A stretch of 64,000 nucleotides of DNA from UBA1952 sp965246765 (GCA_965246765.1 CBDFFJ010000004.1:124001-188000), one strand, 5' to 3'. Positions 43,520 to 51,814 are shown, numbered from the stretch's first letter. Numbers and translations: made by a program. Notes: generated by a model not told the origin, from the sequence alone.

Positions 43520-43801
43520 ATGCCTACTTATTCCGTCGCTCAAGCTCTTTCTATGTTCCTTGAGAAATCCAAATGGAAGCCTAAGATGCATGAGGTGCGG
43601 CTGCGCGCGGAATGGGAGCAGATAGCCGGCAAAATCATAGCTAAGTACACGCGCAATCTGAATCTGGCCGATAAGAAGCTGACCATTTTTACAGATGTTG
43701 CCGCCCTAAAGCAGGAAATCCTGTTTGGAAAGGAGCAGTTGATTATCACCATCAACAAGCATTTTGAGGAAACGGTGGTGACGGATATTATAGTCCGCTG
43801 A
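43520..43801 (+). CDS. DUF721 protein
   Basis: A 93-residue basic protein with the DUF721 pattern RLRAEWEQIAGKIIAKYTRN, then KKLTIFTDVAALKQEILFGK. In other phyla a DUF721-containing protein, DciA, loads the replicative helicase. In Bacteroidota the stand-alone domain commonly lies next to recF, which is not present here. Whether it is a helicase loader in this organism is inference. It converges on yjjG, 3 bp away. Confidence 0.85.
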   Translation: MPTYSVAQALSMFLEKSKWKPKMHEVRLRAEWEQIAGKIIAKYTRNLNLADKKLTIFTDVAALKQEILFGKEQLIITINKHFEETVVTDIIVR

Positions 43802-43804
43802 AAC

Positions 43805-44497
43805 CTACAGGATTTTCATAAGCTCCTCCAGATGAGCCACTTCATAAGTAGGCTTCTCCTTGTGCGGCATCCGCTTCGGATTGTAATACACGCAATCCAT
43901 TCCCACACGCATCGCGCCTAAAACGTCAATATCCAGCGCATCACCAATCATCAGGCAGTCGGGACATGCAGCTCTGGTCGTGGTCAGCGCATATTCAAAT
44001 ATCTCTTTATGCGGCTTCATGCTGCCGCTCTTTTCTGAGGTGATAACTTCCGTAAAATAGCCTTCTATACCAGCATGTTGCAGCTTCAAGCGTTGGGTTT
44101 CCTCAAAGCCATTTGTGATTAGGTGAAGGCTGTAGCGGCCTTTGCAGTGTTCCAGCAATTCCTTTGCCGCAGGCATTAAAACGGCTTGCATAGGCAGTAA
44201 TTCCAGATAAGCCACACTTAGCTCATGCGCTAAAGCAGTATCGTAAACTTTAAAGTCTATCAGTGTATGCCAGATTCGCTTCCAACGCAATTCTTCCCGC
44301 TTCATATGGCCATTGCGGAAGCGCTCCCACATGCGGTCGTTGTGGGCATTATAGACTTTGAAAAAGGCAACGAAGTCTTTTACTCCTTTGTCGTTCAACC
44401 CAAATTTTTCATACAGCGCTTTCCAGGTCAGCTCTGAGGCAGTCTCAAAATCCCAAAGCGTGTGGTCCAGGTCAAAGAAGAGGTGCTTGTATTTCAT
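43805..44497 (-). CDS. yjjG: YjjG-family noncanonical pyrimidine nucleotidase (HAD)
   Basis: HAD-superfamily phosphatase of 230 residues; relatives clean the pool of unusual pyrimidine nucleotides. The nucleophile motif is D9-L-D11 in LFFDLDHTLWDFE, motif II is HLITNGFEETQ, and motif IV is DCLMIGDALDIDVLGAMRVG. The long cap domain lies between residues 20 and 95. Substrate assignment follows the close match to the YjjG subfamily and is not proven. Confidence 0.88.
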   Translation of the reverse strand: MKYKHLFFDLDHTLWDFETASELTWKALYEKFGLNDKGVKDFVAFFKVYNAHNDRMWERFRNGHMKREELRWKRIWHTLIDFKVYDTALAHELSVAYLELLPMQAVLMPAAKELLEHCKGRYSLHLITNGFEETQRLKLQHAGIEGYFTEVITSEKSGSMKPHKEIFEYALTTTRAACPDCLMIGDALDIDVLGAMRVGMDCVYYNPKRMPHKEKPTYEVAHLEELMKIL

Positions 44498-44562
44498 CGC
44501 TTTTCTAAATAAAGAAAGCCGCCAAAGGCAGCTTTCAGTATGTGCTATAAATCAGCCTTCGC

Positions 44563-44886
44563 TTACTTCTTGTAATAAATCTCATCGTTTATAAATTCGG
44601 CAGTAGCCTGTAGCGCCGGGTTTGCCATGCGCTCATATACGCGGCTTACCTCAATCTGCTCCTTGTTCTCATTCACTTCTTCCAGGTTGTCGCCGAGGAT
44701 GGCATTGAACTCGTCCAGGCGCTTGTGCAGCTCCTCCTTGATGTTGATATTGATTTGGTTAGCACGGCGGGAGATCACCGTAATGCTCTCATAAAGGTTG
44801 CCGGTCTTTTCTTTCATAGCCACTACGTCACGCGTCTCTACGAGCGAGTTAATGGCGGAATTTGACTTCTTGGTAAGTGTGCTCAT
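44563..44886 (-). CDS. rpoZ: RNA polymerase omega subunit (Rpb6-like)
   Basis: A 107-residue protein of the Bacteroidota omega/Rpb6 family, which helps assemble RNA polymerase. The core TGNLYESITVISRRANQINI is typical. It starts one base inside the bamD stop codon (44886 shared), which shows translational coupling. The pair bamD-rpoZ is common in this phylum. Confidence 0.9.
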   Translation of the reverse strand: MSTLTKKSNSAINSLVETRDVVAMKEKTGNLYESITVISRRANQININIKEELHKRLDEFNAILGDNLEEVNENKEQIEVSRVYERMANPALQATAEFINDEIYYKK

Positions 44887-45698
44887 TATTGAGGTTGTGA
44901 TTTTCTAATGTTGTTATTTGCCAGCAGCTCATAGCGCTCTGCGTCTTTTACAAAGGTAGAGCTTGGATAAGCAGCTTTCAGGTCATTAAATGCAGCCACC
45001 GTGCTGGCGTAGCGCTCAATCTGTTTTTCGGTGATGCTGGATTCCGCGTAATTATAAAATGATTTCACAACCATATACTGATAATAATCGCTGTTTGGCG
45101 ACTCCGGATACTGATTGATCACATCCTTGTAGGCAATTGCTGCAGCCTTAAACTGACCTATATTATAATACAGACGGGCAGCGCTCGCTTCCTTGGTTTC
45201 CAGCTTCTTACGATTTTCATCAATAAACTGATTCGCCTCCGCAAGCCGCTTGCTTTCCGGGTGTGTATTGATGAAGGACTGCAAAGCCTCCATGGACTTA
45301 ATGGTGTTTGTCTGATCCAAATTTGCCTTCGGACTCATTTTTACCAAACAGGTAGCATGCATAAATTCGCACTCCTCAGCGTCCTTGCTATTCGGAAAGT
45401 AGCCCGTGAAGTTTTTGAAATACAAAGCAGCCGTCGGATAATCTTTCTGATAATAGAAAGTATAAGCGTAACGATAAAATAGCTGCTCGTAATTGCGCGT
45501 GCCGCGCAATACCGGCAAGAGGTCGTGATACAGCTCATTAGCCCGCTGATACTTCTTCTTATCGTAATATTCATTGGCCTTCGTCAGCTTCAGATTTACA
45601 TCTGAGCTTTTCCGCACCTTTTCATAAGGTGAACAGGAAGTAGTCAGAACAAAAGCAATAGCAGCAAAAAAAAGCAGGATCCGGCTTACAGCGCGCAT
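44886..45698 (-). CDS. bamD: outer membrane protein assembly factor BamD
   Basis: Outer membrane lipoprotein of the BAM complex, 270 residues. The signal peptide ends in the lipobox LTTSC with the lipidated C22. Tetratricopeptide-type repeats follow (KANEYYDKKKYQRANELYHD, YAYTFYYQKDYPTAALYFKN, YYNIGQFKAAAIAYKDVINQ). A TATTTTTG box lies just 10 bp upstream, so the leader is only a few bases long. rpoZ overlaps the stop. Confidence 0.94.
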   Translation of the reverse strand: MRAVSRILLFFAAIAFVLTTSCSPYEKVRKSSDVNLKLTKANEYYDKKKYQRANELYHDLLPVLRGTRNYEQLFYRYAYTFYYQKDYPTAALYFKNFTGYFPNSKDAEECEFMHATCLVKMSPKANLDQTNTIKSMEALQSFINTHPESKRLAEANQFIDENRKKLETKEASAARLYYNIGQFKAAAIAYKDVINQYPESPNSDYYQYMVVKSFYNYAESSITEKQIERYASTVAAFNDLKAAYPSSTFVKDAERYELLANNNIRKSQPQ

Positions 45699-45708
45699 AG
45701 AGTAGGGG

Positions 45709-45716
45709 CAAAAATA
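45709..45716 (-). promoter_or_regulatory. -7 element of bamD
   Basis: TATTTTTG on the minus strand matches TAnnTTTG and lies 10 bp before the ATG, which predicts a leader of about 5 nt. Confidence 0.6.
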
Positions 45717-46116
45717 AGGGAATACCAGTGCATGCCTTAATGAGAAGTGTTAAACGTCGGCCGGGGCAGAATGACTACGGATGCATAGTTTCTTCATACT
45801 TTGGCGCGACAACTCACGTGATATTGGGTTGCGGATGGCTGACATAGACTTTTTAAGCTTCCCCGCTCAATTTTAAAAAAGCGCCAGCCTGCACTCTTCT
45901 TTACCTATAAAGTTGCAATATCAGCTAATGCGATATTGTTTATCACGCTCAATATTTAGAATCATCCTGAGCTTGTGCAGTATAAGCGCAGGAAGCTTCT
46001 GCACGACTTTTTCTTTAATCAAAGCATCATGGAATAGGGATATAAATAAATTGTGTGGATTTACTTAAGTTGAATTACTTTTCACTCAAATTTTCAATCC
46101 AAAAAAACCATCTGCT
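45717..46116. other. 400-bp intergenic region with no gene seen
   Basis: AT-rich divergent spacer between bamD and the 466-residue orphan gene. It has a TACTTTTC stretch at 46076-46083 with a TTG at 46051-46053, a possible weak promoter for the orphan. No repeat, RNA or frame of interest was found. Confidence 0.5.
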
Positions 46117-47517
46117 ATGCCGCTAACAATGACCTATGACGAATGGATGAAGGACACCCATTCGCTCATCAAATCGCGCAGCGAAGAACTAAAGAAGATT
46201 GACAACTTCGTAAAAGCGCGCAACTCGGCCGAGGCGCTGAAGGCGCTGACGTTTTGGATAGACAGTCAAAACAAAAAAGGGCAAGACTGGCACCGCAGCG
46301 TGCGCAATCAGAAAAAGGCGGTAGAGAAACTGGCCCAGCAGCTTGGGTATATGTCCACTGCAGCAAAGCCAATGTCGCAGTCGGAGAAGATGGCCGATTC
46401 GGAAGCAAAATCTTTAGTGAGAAGCCAGATTCGTCGCGCCTCCGCGCAGATGTTTGCCGGGCGCCGCGTCGTTTTTTCAAACATGTTTCTGCAGGCTATC
46501 AACGACCGGAAGCTCAAAGGCAACCAAAAGCTTAAGAACAGTGGCGGCAAGCTCGGTAAAGCGGCGGCCTTTGGCCAGGACGCCAAAGGCGTTGCCGGCG
46601 GCGTCTCGCAGGTGAGGTCCATTGCAACACAGCTTCAGCAAGGCATTGAGTCAATCCTGCATGGCATTCCCGAAGGGCAAAGAAACAGCCTGGTTGAAAT
46701 GGCACTCGGTACGGGCGCGGCTGATTTTGCGCTGGACTGCGCCCCGCTTGTAGGCACCATCAGCTCCGGTGGAAAGACGATCATGAACATCATCAACATG
46801 ATCATGGGCCAGTTTGACCTTACAGAAATGGAAAGCAGGAAAGGCGATGTGCGGCCCGGCGACGCAGGCGGTGCGCTCGCGGCAATTACCCAGATAATAG
46901 ACGATGAGATAATCAGAAACGGAAAGGAAGCCGCCATTCATGGTTCCGCATTTGCCGCCAAGGCAGGTCTGCTCGCAGCAATGGTGCCCGGCGACAGCAT
47001 TGTCGGCGCCGTAGAAGGCATGCTCATGCTGCTGCACAACCTGTATGAGCTCTCCAAGCAATACAAGCAGATGAATGCAGCCAATGCCAAGATTGAGGCT
47101 GGTAATATTGACGTCACCATCTTCAACACCTGCCCGATACTCGGCTGCTACTATGTATGCGTACAGGGCGATTTTACCATCATGAACTTTGACGTGGCCA
47201 ATATGGGCAAGCAAAACTGGACGCAGGAGGTGCTGCGCCTCAAGCATGCGCTGGAGCCGGTCAAGAAAAAGGCGCTGTCCTTTATCGGCAGCTCGTCCAT
47301 CATTGTAGAAGGAATGGAAAATACGCAAGGCGTCTATCAGGAGTCCATGTGGCACAAGGTATCACAGCCGTTCAAGAACAAGTTCGGCAACCACGCCTCT
47401 AAGCCCGGCACGGCTATGGGCGGCTTTGTAAAAGAAGACTACAAACTGCCCGGCATTGACAGCGGGAAGTACAGTGAGAAGGAGCTTCAGTTTCTGAAAA
47501 TGTTTGAGCCGGCGTAA
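46117..47517 (+). CDS. 466-residue orphan protein with hydrophobic central segments
   Basis: I do not recognise this protein. It has no signal peptide. The N-terminal 130 residues are helical and basic (KSRSEELKKIDNFVKARNSA, SLVRSQIRRASAQMFAGRRV). A Gly-rich linker at about 143-165 follows. Two stretches then look membrane-active: 193-230 (MALGTGAADFALDCAPLVGT then IMNIINMIM) and 274-312 (AAIHGSAFAAKAGLLAAMVP then MLMLLHNLYEL). A Cys-containing beta region follows (IFNTCPILGCYYVCVQGDFT). Codon use looks native. It has its own terminator. The layout, soluble ends around amphipathic Gly/Ala helices, is seen in contractile-system effectors and pore formers, but no such system is nearby. Confidence 0.75.
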   Translation: MPLTMTYDEWMKDTHSLIKSRSEELKKIDNFVKARNSAEALKALTFWIDSQNKKGQDWHRSVRNQKKAVEKLAQQLGYMSTAAKPMSQSEKMADSEAKSLVRSQIRRASAQMFAGRRVVFSNMFLQAINDRKLKGNQKLKNSGGKLGKAAAFGQDAKGVAGGVSQVRSIATQLQQGIESILHGIPEGQRNSLVEMALGTGAADFALDCAPLVGTISSGGKTIMNIINMIMGQFDLTEMESRKGDVRPGDAGGALAAITQIIDDEIIRNGKEAAIHGSAFAAKAGLLAAMVPGDSIVGAVEGMLMLLHNLYELSKQYKQMNAANAKIEAGNIDVTIFNTCPILGCYYVCVQGDFTIMNFDVANMGKQNWTQEVLRLKHALEPVKKKALSFIGSSSIIVEGMENTQGVYQESMWHKVSQPFKNKFGNHASKPGTAMGGFVKEDYKLPGIDSGKYSEKELQFLKMFEPA

Positions 47518-47541
47518 TTAATCATAGCCGCTTATATGCAG

Positions 47542-47579
47542 AAAAAAGCAGCGCTGGCTATTGCCGGCGCTGCTTTTTT
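47542..47579. terminator. bidirectional terminator after the orphan gene
   Basis: A 13-bp stem (47542-47554 with 47567-47579) with A-run and T-run ends. It lies between the convergent orphan and DJ-1/PfpI genes and can serve both. Confidence 0.9.
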
Positions 47580-47590
47580 ATAGAATGGCT

Positions 47591-48142
47591 TTAGCGGTTG
47601 TGCGGACCTTCTGCAATTTCTTCAATCATCTTCTTACAAAATGCGGGCAGGTCGGCAGGCTTTCGGCTCGTGACGAGTCCTTTGTCTGTCACTACTTCCT
47701 CATCCATCCAAGTACCGCCTGCATTCTCTATGTCCGTTTTCAGAGAAGGCCAGGAAGTTAATTTGCGGCCCTTCAGCGCGCCCGCTTCAATGAGCGTCCA
47801 TGGACCGTGGCAAATAGCAGCAACGGGTTTCATTGCGGTCATAAAGTCGCTGACGAATGCGACCGCGTCTTTGTTGGTGCGCAGCGTATCAGGATTCATG
47901 ACGCCGCCGGGCAGCACGAGCGCATCATAGTCTGCAGCCTTGACGCTGTCAACCGTTTTATCAACGTTTACTTCATCGCCCCAGTCTTTCTCGTCCCAGC
48001 CCTTGATGGAGCCGCTTTTCAGGGAAATGATTTCTACAGTTGCGCCCGCTTCTTTCAGGGCTTCAACCGGCTTTTGGAGTTCGGATTGCTCAAAGCCGTC
48101 TGTGGCGAGCACGGCTACTTTCTTGTTTTGGATGTTTGGCAT
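47591..48142 (-). CDS. DJ-1/PfpI family protein (type 1 glutamine amidotransferase-like)
   Basis: A 183-residue protein of the PfpI/YhbO group, linked to repair of glyoxal damage or stress resistance. The nucleophile C111-H112 lies in AAICHGPWTLIEAGALKGRK and the supporting E18 in DGFEQSEL. YDALVLPGGVMNPDTLR is a family signature. Whether it acts as a protease, deglycase or glyoxalase is disputed for the family and cannot be decided here. Confidence 0.9.
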   Translation of the reverse strand: MPNIQNKKVAVLATDGFEQSELQKPVEALKEAGATVEIISLKSGSIKGWDEKDWGDEVNVDKTVDSVKAADYDALVLPGGVMNPDTLRTNKDAVAFVSDFMTAMKPVAAICHGPWTLIEAGALKGRKLTSWPSLKTDIENAGGTWMDEEVVTDKGLVTSRKPADLPAFCKKMIEEIAEGPHNR

Positions 48143-48225
48143 TGGAATGTTTTTACAATGCCTGATGCGTGAAAATAATTGTGCCGGTTGGGCATGACAG
48201 GCTCTCAGGTGGTGCGGTTTCCACT

Positions 48226-48285
48226 ACTGGTTTAAGTCTTGCGAAGCAGACTTAAACCAGTAATAGCAGCAAGTCTCCGACTTGC
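48226..48285. repeat. REP hairpin pair downstream of RAYT 1
   Basis: The first hairpin has 14-bp arms ACTGGTTTAAGTCT (48226-48239) and complement (48248-48261) around TGCGAAGC. The second is GCAAGTC-TCC-GACTTGC (48269-48285). Both have relatives on the other side of the RAYT gene. Confidence 0.92.
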
Positions 48286-48289
48286 AAAA

Positions 48290-48850
48290 TCAACCCTGCA
48301 AAAGCACAAGCGGCAGCCGCCCCGGCTGAATGCCGCTGGAATACTCCAAGGCGCTGCTATAAACATACTGTTGCGCTTCCCAAACCAATCCCGCCCGCAC
48401 GGGATTCTCGTGGAGATAGTTCAGCCGCTGTTCAATCATCTCCCAGCTTATCAATTCAATCGGATGATTGTCCTGCTGCCAGAATTGATGGGTTTTATTG
48501 TTGCTGTTCTTTTCGGCGGCGCTGCGAAAGAGCCAAAGCAGCCAATTGCGGCGGCTCTCAGATGGATTGTCAATCGCAGCCGTCAGTTGGCGGGAAGTGA
48601 ACTTTTTGTGGTCGCGCATGATGTCTTCCAGCGCAATATCCGGGCGGGCGGCAGAGGCTATGAGGTGGACGTGATTGCTCATGATGACATACGCATGAAG
48701 CACCAATCCTTTCTCATCAATGCAATGCCGCAGGCTGGCCATTATGATGTCCTTGTAATGAGGCCGGCTCAGCGCATCAGCCCATTGTACGGTGGAGTAA
48801 GTAATGAAATGCGGAATGAGTGAATCGCCGAAGCGGTAGCGGGTGGCCAT
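48290..48850 (-). CDS. REP-associated tyrosine transposase (RAYT 1)
   Basis: IS200/IS605-related Y1 transposase of 186 residues. The HUH metal motif is H60-V-H62 in HAYVIMSNHVHLI, and the nucleophilic tyrosine is probably in RLNYLHENPVRAGLV. The N-terminus RYRFGDSLIPHFITYSTVQW and the FTSRQLTAAI region fit the RAYT subgroup. RAYTs cut and may spread short palindromic REP sequences instead of forming an ordinary insertion sequence. Here REP hairpins lie on both sides (48226-48285 and 48923-49107), and no terminal inverted repeats or target duplications are visible. Confidence 0.92.
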   Translation of the reverse strand: MATRYRFGDSLIPHFITYSTVQWADALSRPHYKDIIMASLRHCIDEKGLVLHAYVIMSNHVHLIASAARPDIALEDIMRDHKKFTSRQLTAAIDNPSESRRNWLLWLFRSAAEKNSNNKTHQFWQQDNHPIELISWEMIEQRLNYLHENPVRAGLVWEAQQYVYSSALEYSSGIQPGRLPLVLLQG

Positions 48851-48922
48851 GGCGTTTATTAAAACGCCAACCTACAAAATCTTCTCAATCATTCATAACG
48901 TTCACAACACTCACAACACTCG

Positions 48923-49107
48923 TTGAAGTCTTGCGAAGCAGACTTCAATGATGGATGACGGCAAGACTGTGTCTTGCAATGGTTTTGCAAGTCGGAGACT
49001 TGCTTCTATTCTGGGTTTAAGTCTGCTTCGCAAGACTTAAACCAGTATGCGTAGGACTGCAATCTGAAGATTGCCCGCCGCGCCTGCCAAGTCCGAAGAC
49101 TTGGCAG
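48923..49107. repeat. cluster of REP hairpins upstream of RAYT 1
   Basis: Six hairpins in 185 bp: TTGAAGTCT-TGCGAAGC-AGACTTCAA (48923-48948), GCAAGAC-TGT-GTCTTGC (48961-48977), GCAAGTC-GGA-GACTTGC (48987-49003), GGTTTAAGTCT-GCTTCGCA-AGACTTAAACC (49014-49043), GCAATCT-GA-AGATTGC (49059-49074), and CTGCCAAGTC-CGAA-GACTTGGCAG (49084-49107). Base changes between copies are compensated on the opposite arm, which shows that the stems are selected. Confidence 0.93.
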
Positions 49108-49124
49108 AACTATCATAGACTTAG

Positions 49125-49622
49125 CAGAACTGGGCCGACATCTTTACGCGGCAGGTTTACCGCGATATTGTCGTGGACAGCATCAATTATTGCATTGAGC
49201 ACAAAGGTCTTCGCGTTCTTGCTTATGTGTTTATGAGCAATCATATACACTGCATTTTATCGGCTGCCAACGGCAATCTGTCTGGTATCCTGCGCGATAT
49301 GAAGAGCTTTACGTCCAAAGCTATCTTCAAACAAATTCAGGAAGGCTCAGAAAGCCGCTGCGAGTGGCTGACGATGGTTTGCGAATACGCCGCAGGTGGC
49401 CACGCGCGCAATAAGGACTTTCAGGTCTGGAGCCATGACAACCATCCTGAGGAGCTGTGGAGCAATAAATTTATTCGGCAGAAGATGGACTACCTGCATA
49501 ATAACCCTGTAAAGGCCGGGCTGGTGGCGGAAGCGCATTATTGGCTGTACAGCAGCGCGGCGGATTATATAGCAGGGCGGCAGGTGGGGCCGATTAAGGT
49601 TGCGCTTTTGGATGTACTGTAG
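49125..49622 (+). pseudogene. 5'-truncated second RAYT (RAYT 2)
   Basis: The frame from 49125 reads QNWADIFTRQVYRDIVVDSI and continues as a typical RAYT with the HUH motif in LAYVFMSNHIHCIL and the tyrosine region KMDYLHNNPVKAGLVAEAHY. An in-frame TAG at 49122-49124 stands where about 25-30 N-terminal residues (the part ending in VNW) should be, and no ATG exists before the conserved part. A GTG at 49173 could start a shorter protein lacking the first strand. The break lies at the edge of the REP cluster, so a REP insertion or recombination probably removed the 5' end. It differs clearly from RAYT 1. Confidence 0.82.
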
Positions 49623-49730
49623 CCACAGGCTACACCATAGTCCGACGAAGCCACAGGCTTCGCCGAACTATTATGAATTATAGGCTACGCCGAACGGGTG
49701 GGGCTGTTATAATTATAGGCTACGCCGAAC
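49619..49730. repeat. second REP family downstream of RAYT 2
   Basis: GTAGCC-ACA-GGCTAC (49619-49633, covering the stop codon) and GAAGCC-ACA-GGCTTC (49647-49661) differ by one compensated base pair. A 20-bp direct repeat AATTATAGGCTACGCCGAAC follows at 49676-49695 and 49711-49730. These are unlike the hairpins around RAYT 1. Confidence 0.9.
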
Positions 49731-49738
49731 TGGGTTGG

Positions 49739-51160
49739 TCAACTTCTATACTTTACTGCATAAACATGTTTACCTTGTTCAGGCGGCGTAATCATAAAAT
49801 GCACATTAACTTCTGGAGTGTTATTCTTAACGTCTAGTAAGTTAACTCTATATAAAATCCCATTTTTTTGAATCACCATAATAGCAGAAAGGCAGTTTGC
49901 CGGTAAGTCAATTAATGCAGTATTAGTAGCGTCAAAATTTACATTCAGTTCACCAGGAATTTGTTGAGCAGAATATGAACAAATTTGTCCAGCTATACTG
50001 AATCGTACCCACTTAGAGCGGTCATATATTCTTACTCTAACTTGATTAGATTCAGTTAAACCTGGTTTTACAACACCGTTTTCGTAATAATCAATATAAG
50101 TTTGAACATAGTTATAAACTTGTTCATCGTTTGCACCTTGCCTTATCAATTGTATATCTTTATATTTTCGCCCATCAGAAAGTATGGGTAAAGTTCTTTG
50201 TAATAATTGTGTAGGTTGACCTCCAGCTGTAGGTTCATTTACATAAAAAGCTTCAAAAGAATCGCCACCTCCACTTATATAATCACCTAATTTGGTACCG
50301 GTTTTCAAAAAAATTCCAAGGTGATTATTATGATTTCCTTCGTTTGTAAAAGTTTTTTCATTATATGGTTGACATGATGGAATCATTACTCCTGATATTG
50401 CATTGTAAGTAATAAAACCTGGAGTCATCTCCCCATCAATAAAGAAACTTATTCCTTTAATTCCCTTCTTAAAATTTAAACTAAAAAAACTCCTTGTCCA
50501 TTTTGTTCCAGACTTTCTCTTTAATATAATTGCATTAGTTTTTCCGATAGATTTACCAATCCATTTTTTGTCATTCAAAGAGAAAATGCTTCTATCATAC
50601 TCTAAACCTTCAATTACGGGATAATTTTGGCCATCTTCAACTGGTGTAAATTGAAATTGTATAACTACACTATTCTCAGTTCTATCAACTTTTTTTAAAA
50701 AAACTAAACGTCCCTCACTTTCTTGACAAGGATTTTCATTACAGGATTGTAAAGCCCTGTTGAATTCATTTGCCATTCCAATGTCAGGATTAAGACTCCA
50801 GAATTGTGTGAAAAAATGGTCGTCTAATTGCAGGTTTTTTTGTTCTATAATGGTTTTTCGCCTCTGCCAATCTGAGTTTTCGTCATGAGAAAAGTTTAAA
50901 GGCACACCATAAATGGGAATTGTAAGACCAGTACTATTACTGTTTACATACTTTACAAAATCATCACTAAAAAACCAAGACTTGAATGATTCATTTATGT
51001 CGGTGGTATTAGTATAATTGAAGAGCCGAGCCATATTGGGCGCAAAAGCGGCATTAATAGTTTGATAACAGGCTTCGCAGTTGGATTGAGCAAGGTTTTG
51101 ACTTAGTGCAGTCATTCTAAACCCTATTAGAGCGACTATTAAAAGGAAGTTCTTTTGCAT
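49739..51160 (-). CDS. AT-rich secreted protein, unknown function
   Basis: A protein of about 473 residues starting at 51160 with a signal peptide (MQKNFLLIVALIGFRMTALS). The mature part begins with NCEACYQTINAAF and is rich in Asn, Tyr and beta-type segments. A 36-base upstream extension to 51196 is possible. I recognise no family. Base composition is far more AT-rich than the surrounding genome, and it lies between RAYT/REP sequences and rpoB, so recent transfer is likely. It carries no sorting domain of the T9SS type at its C-terminus (ending GKHVYAVKYRS). Confidence 0.72.
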   Translation of the reverse strand: MQKNFLLIVALIGFRMTALSQNLAQSNCEACYQTINAAFAPNMARLFNYTNTTDINESFKSWFFSDDFVKYVNSNSTGLTIPIYGVPLNFSHDENSDWQRRKTIIEQKNLQLDDHFFTQFWSLNPDIGMANEFNRALQSCNENPCQESEGRLVFLKKVDRTENSVVIQFQFTPVEDGQNYPVIEGLEYDRSIFSLNDKKWIGKSIGKTNAIILKRKSGTKWTRSFFSLNFKKGIKGISFFIDGEMTPGFITYNAISGVMIPSCQPYNEKTFTNEGNHNNHLGIFLKTGTKLGDYISGGGDSFEAFYVNEPTAGGQPTQLLQRTLPILSDGRKYKDIQLIRQGANDEQVYNYVQTYIDYYENGVVKPGLTESNQVRVRIYDRSKWVRFSIAGQICSYSAQQIPGELNVNFDATNTALIDLPANCLSAIMVIQKNGILYRVNLLDVKNNTPEVNVHFMITPPEQGKHVYAVKYRS

Positions 51161-51271
51161 AAAATGGTTTATAATTTTAAGTTGACTATTTTCCATTGGT
51201 GATTTTGTAAATTAATGTTTCCGTTAGCTAACAATAATGCGTTTGATGGCTAACTATGAGAACTATCGTAA

Positions 51272-51336
51272 GTTTCTCCGAAAACTTCCCCAAGTTTCCC
51301 TGAAAACTCCAACCACTTTCCCCGAAAACTTCCCTA
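51272..51336. repeat. three degenerate copies of TTTCNCCGAAAACTTCCC
   Basis: Three copies spaced about 21-22 bp (starting near 51272, 51293 and 51315), each a half palindrome TTTC...GAAAAC. The last copy reaches the stop of the HU-like gene. Function unknown; a protein-binding array or decayed tandem repeat is possible. Confidence 0.6.
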
Positions 51337-51717
51337 CTCCTTCCTATACTCCATATTCTTCAGCATCGCCTGTAAAGTATCACCGGGCCGAAAGTTGATA
51401 TGCGCCTCACGGATTACATTTGGAGTGACTTCATCTTGGTTTGCAACACCATCACTGCTAAGGGCTACCCGCAAATCGCCCAACTCGCCAAGCCTTACAA
51501 TAGTGCCTTGCGAAAGATAGTCGGGTATCAATTCCGTAATGGCAATGACTGCCGCGCGGCTGTCCGCCACACTCAGGGTGCTCCGCTGCGCGATTTGCCG
51601 CGCCAATTCATCTATGTTTATCTCTTCACGCTCGGCGGCAGAGGCATACCATTTTAAAGTTCCGCCCTTTTTACCGGGCTGAGAATTGCGTTGAACGGCT
51701 TTGTATTTGAAAGGCAT
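51334..51717 (-). CDS. HU-family DNA-binding protein (HU-HIG type)
   Basis: Nucleoid-associated protein of 127 residues. The N-terminal MPFKYKAVQRNSQPGKKGGT, the helical dimer region DELARQIAQRSTLSVADSRA, and the beta-arm part VRLGELGDLRVALSSDG match the Bacteroidota HU-HIG group. These lack the exact HU arm PRNPQT. A TACATTTA stretch (51742-51749 minus) could be its -7 element. Confidence 0.87.
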   Translation of the reverse strand: MPFKYKAVQRNSQPGKKGGTLKWYASAAEREEINIDELARQIAQRSTLSVADSRAAVIAITELIPDYLSQGTIVRLGELGDLRVALSSDGVANQDEVTPNVIREAHINFRPGDTLQAMLKNMEYRKE

Positions 51718-51814
51718 AATGCGTTATGCGTTTAGATGCGATAAATGTAGGCGCTTCTCTAAAACAAAAAGTTTTTAGAAAAAGAATTTGTTGTCGGCGC
51801 CGTTTGGAATAATA

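Noticed and set aside
48226..49730. Complete IS200/IS605 insertion sequence
   Set aside because: The transposases are RAYT-like, there are no defined element ends or TnpB, and the hairpins are dispersed REP type.
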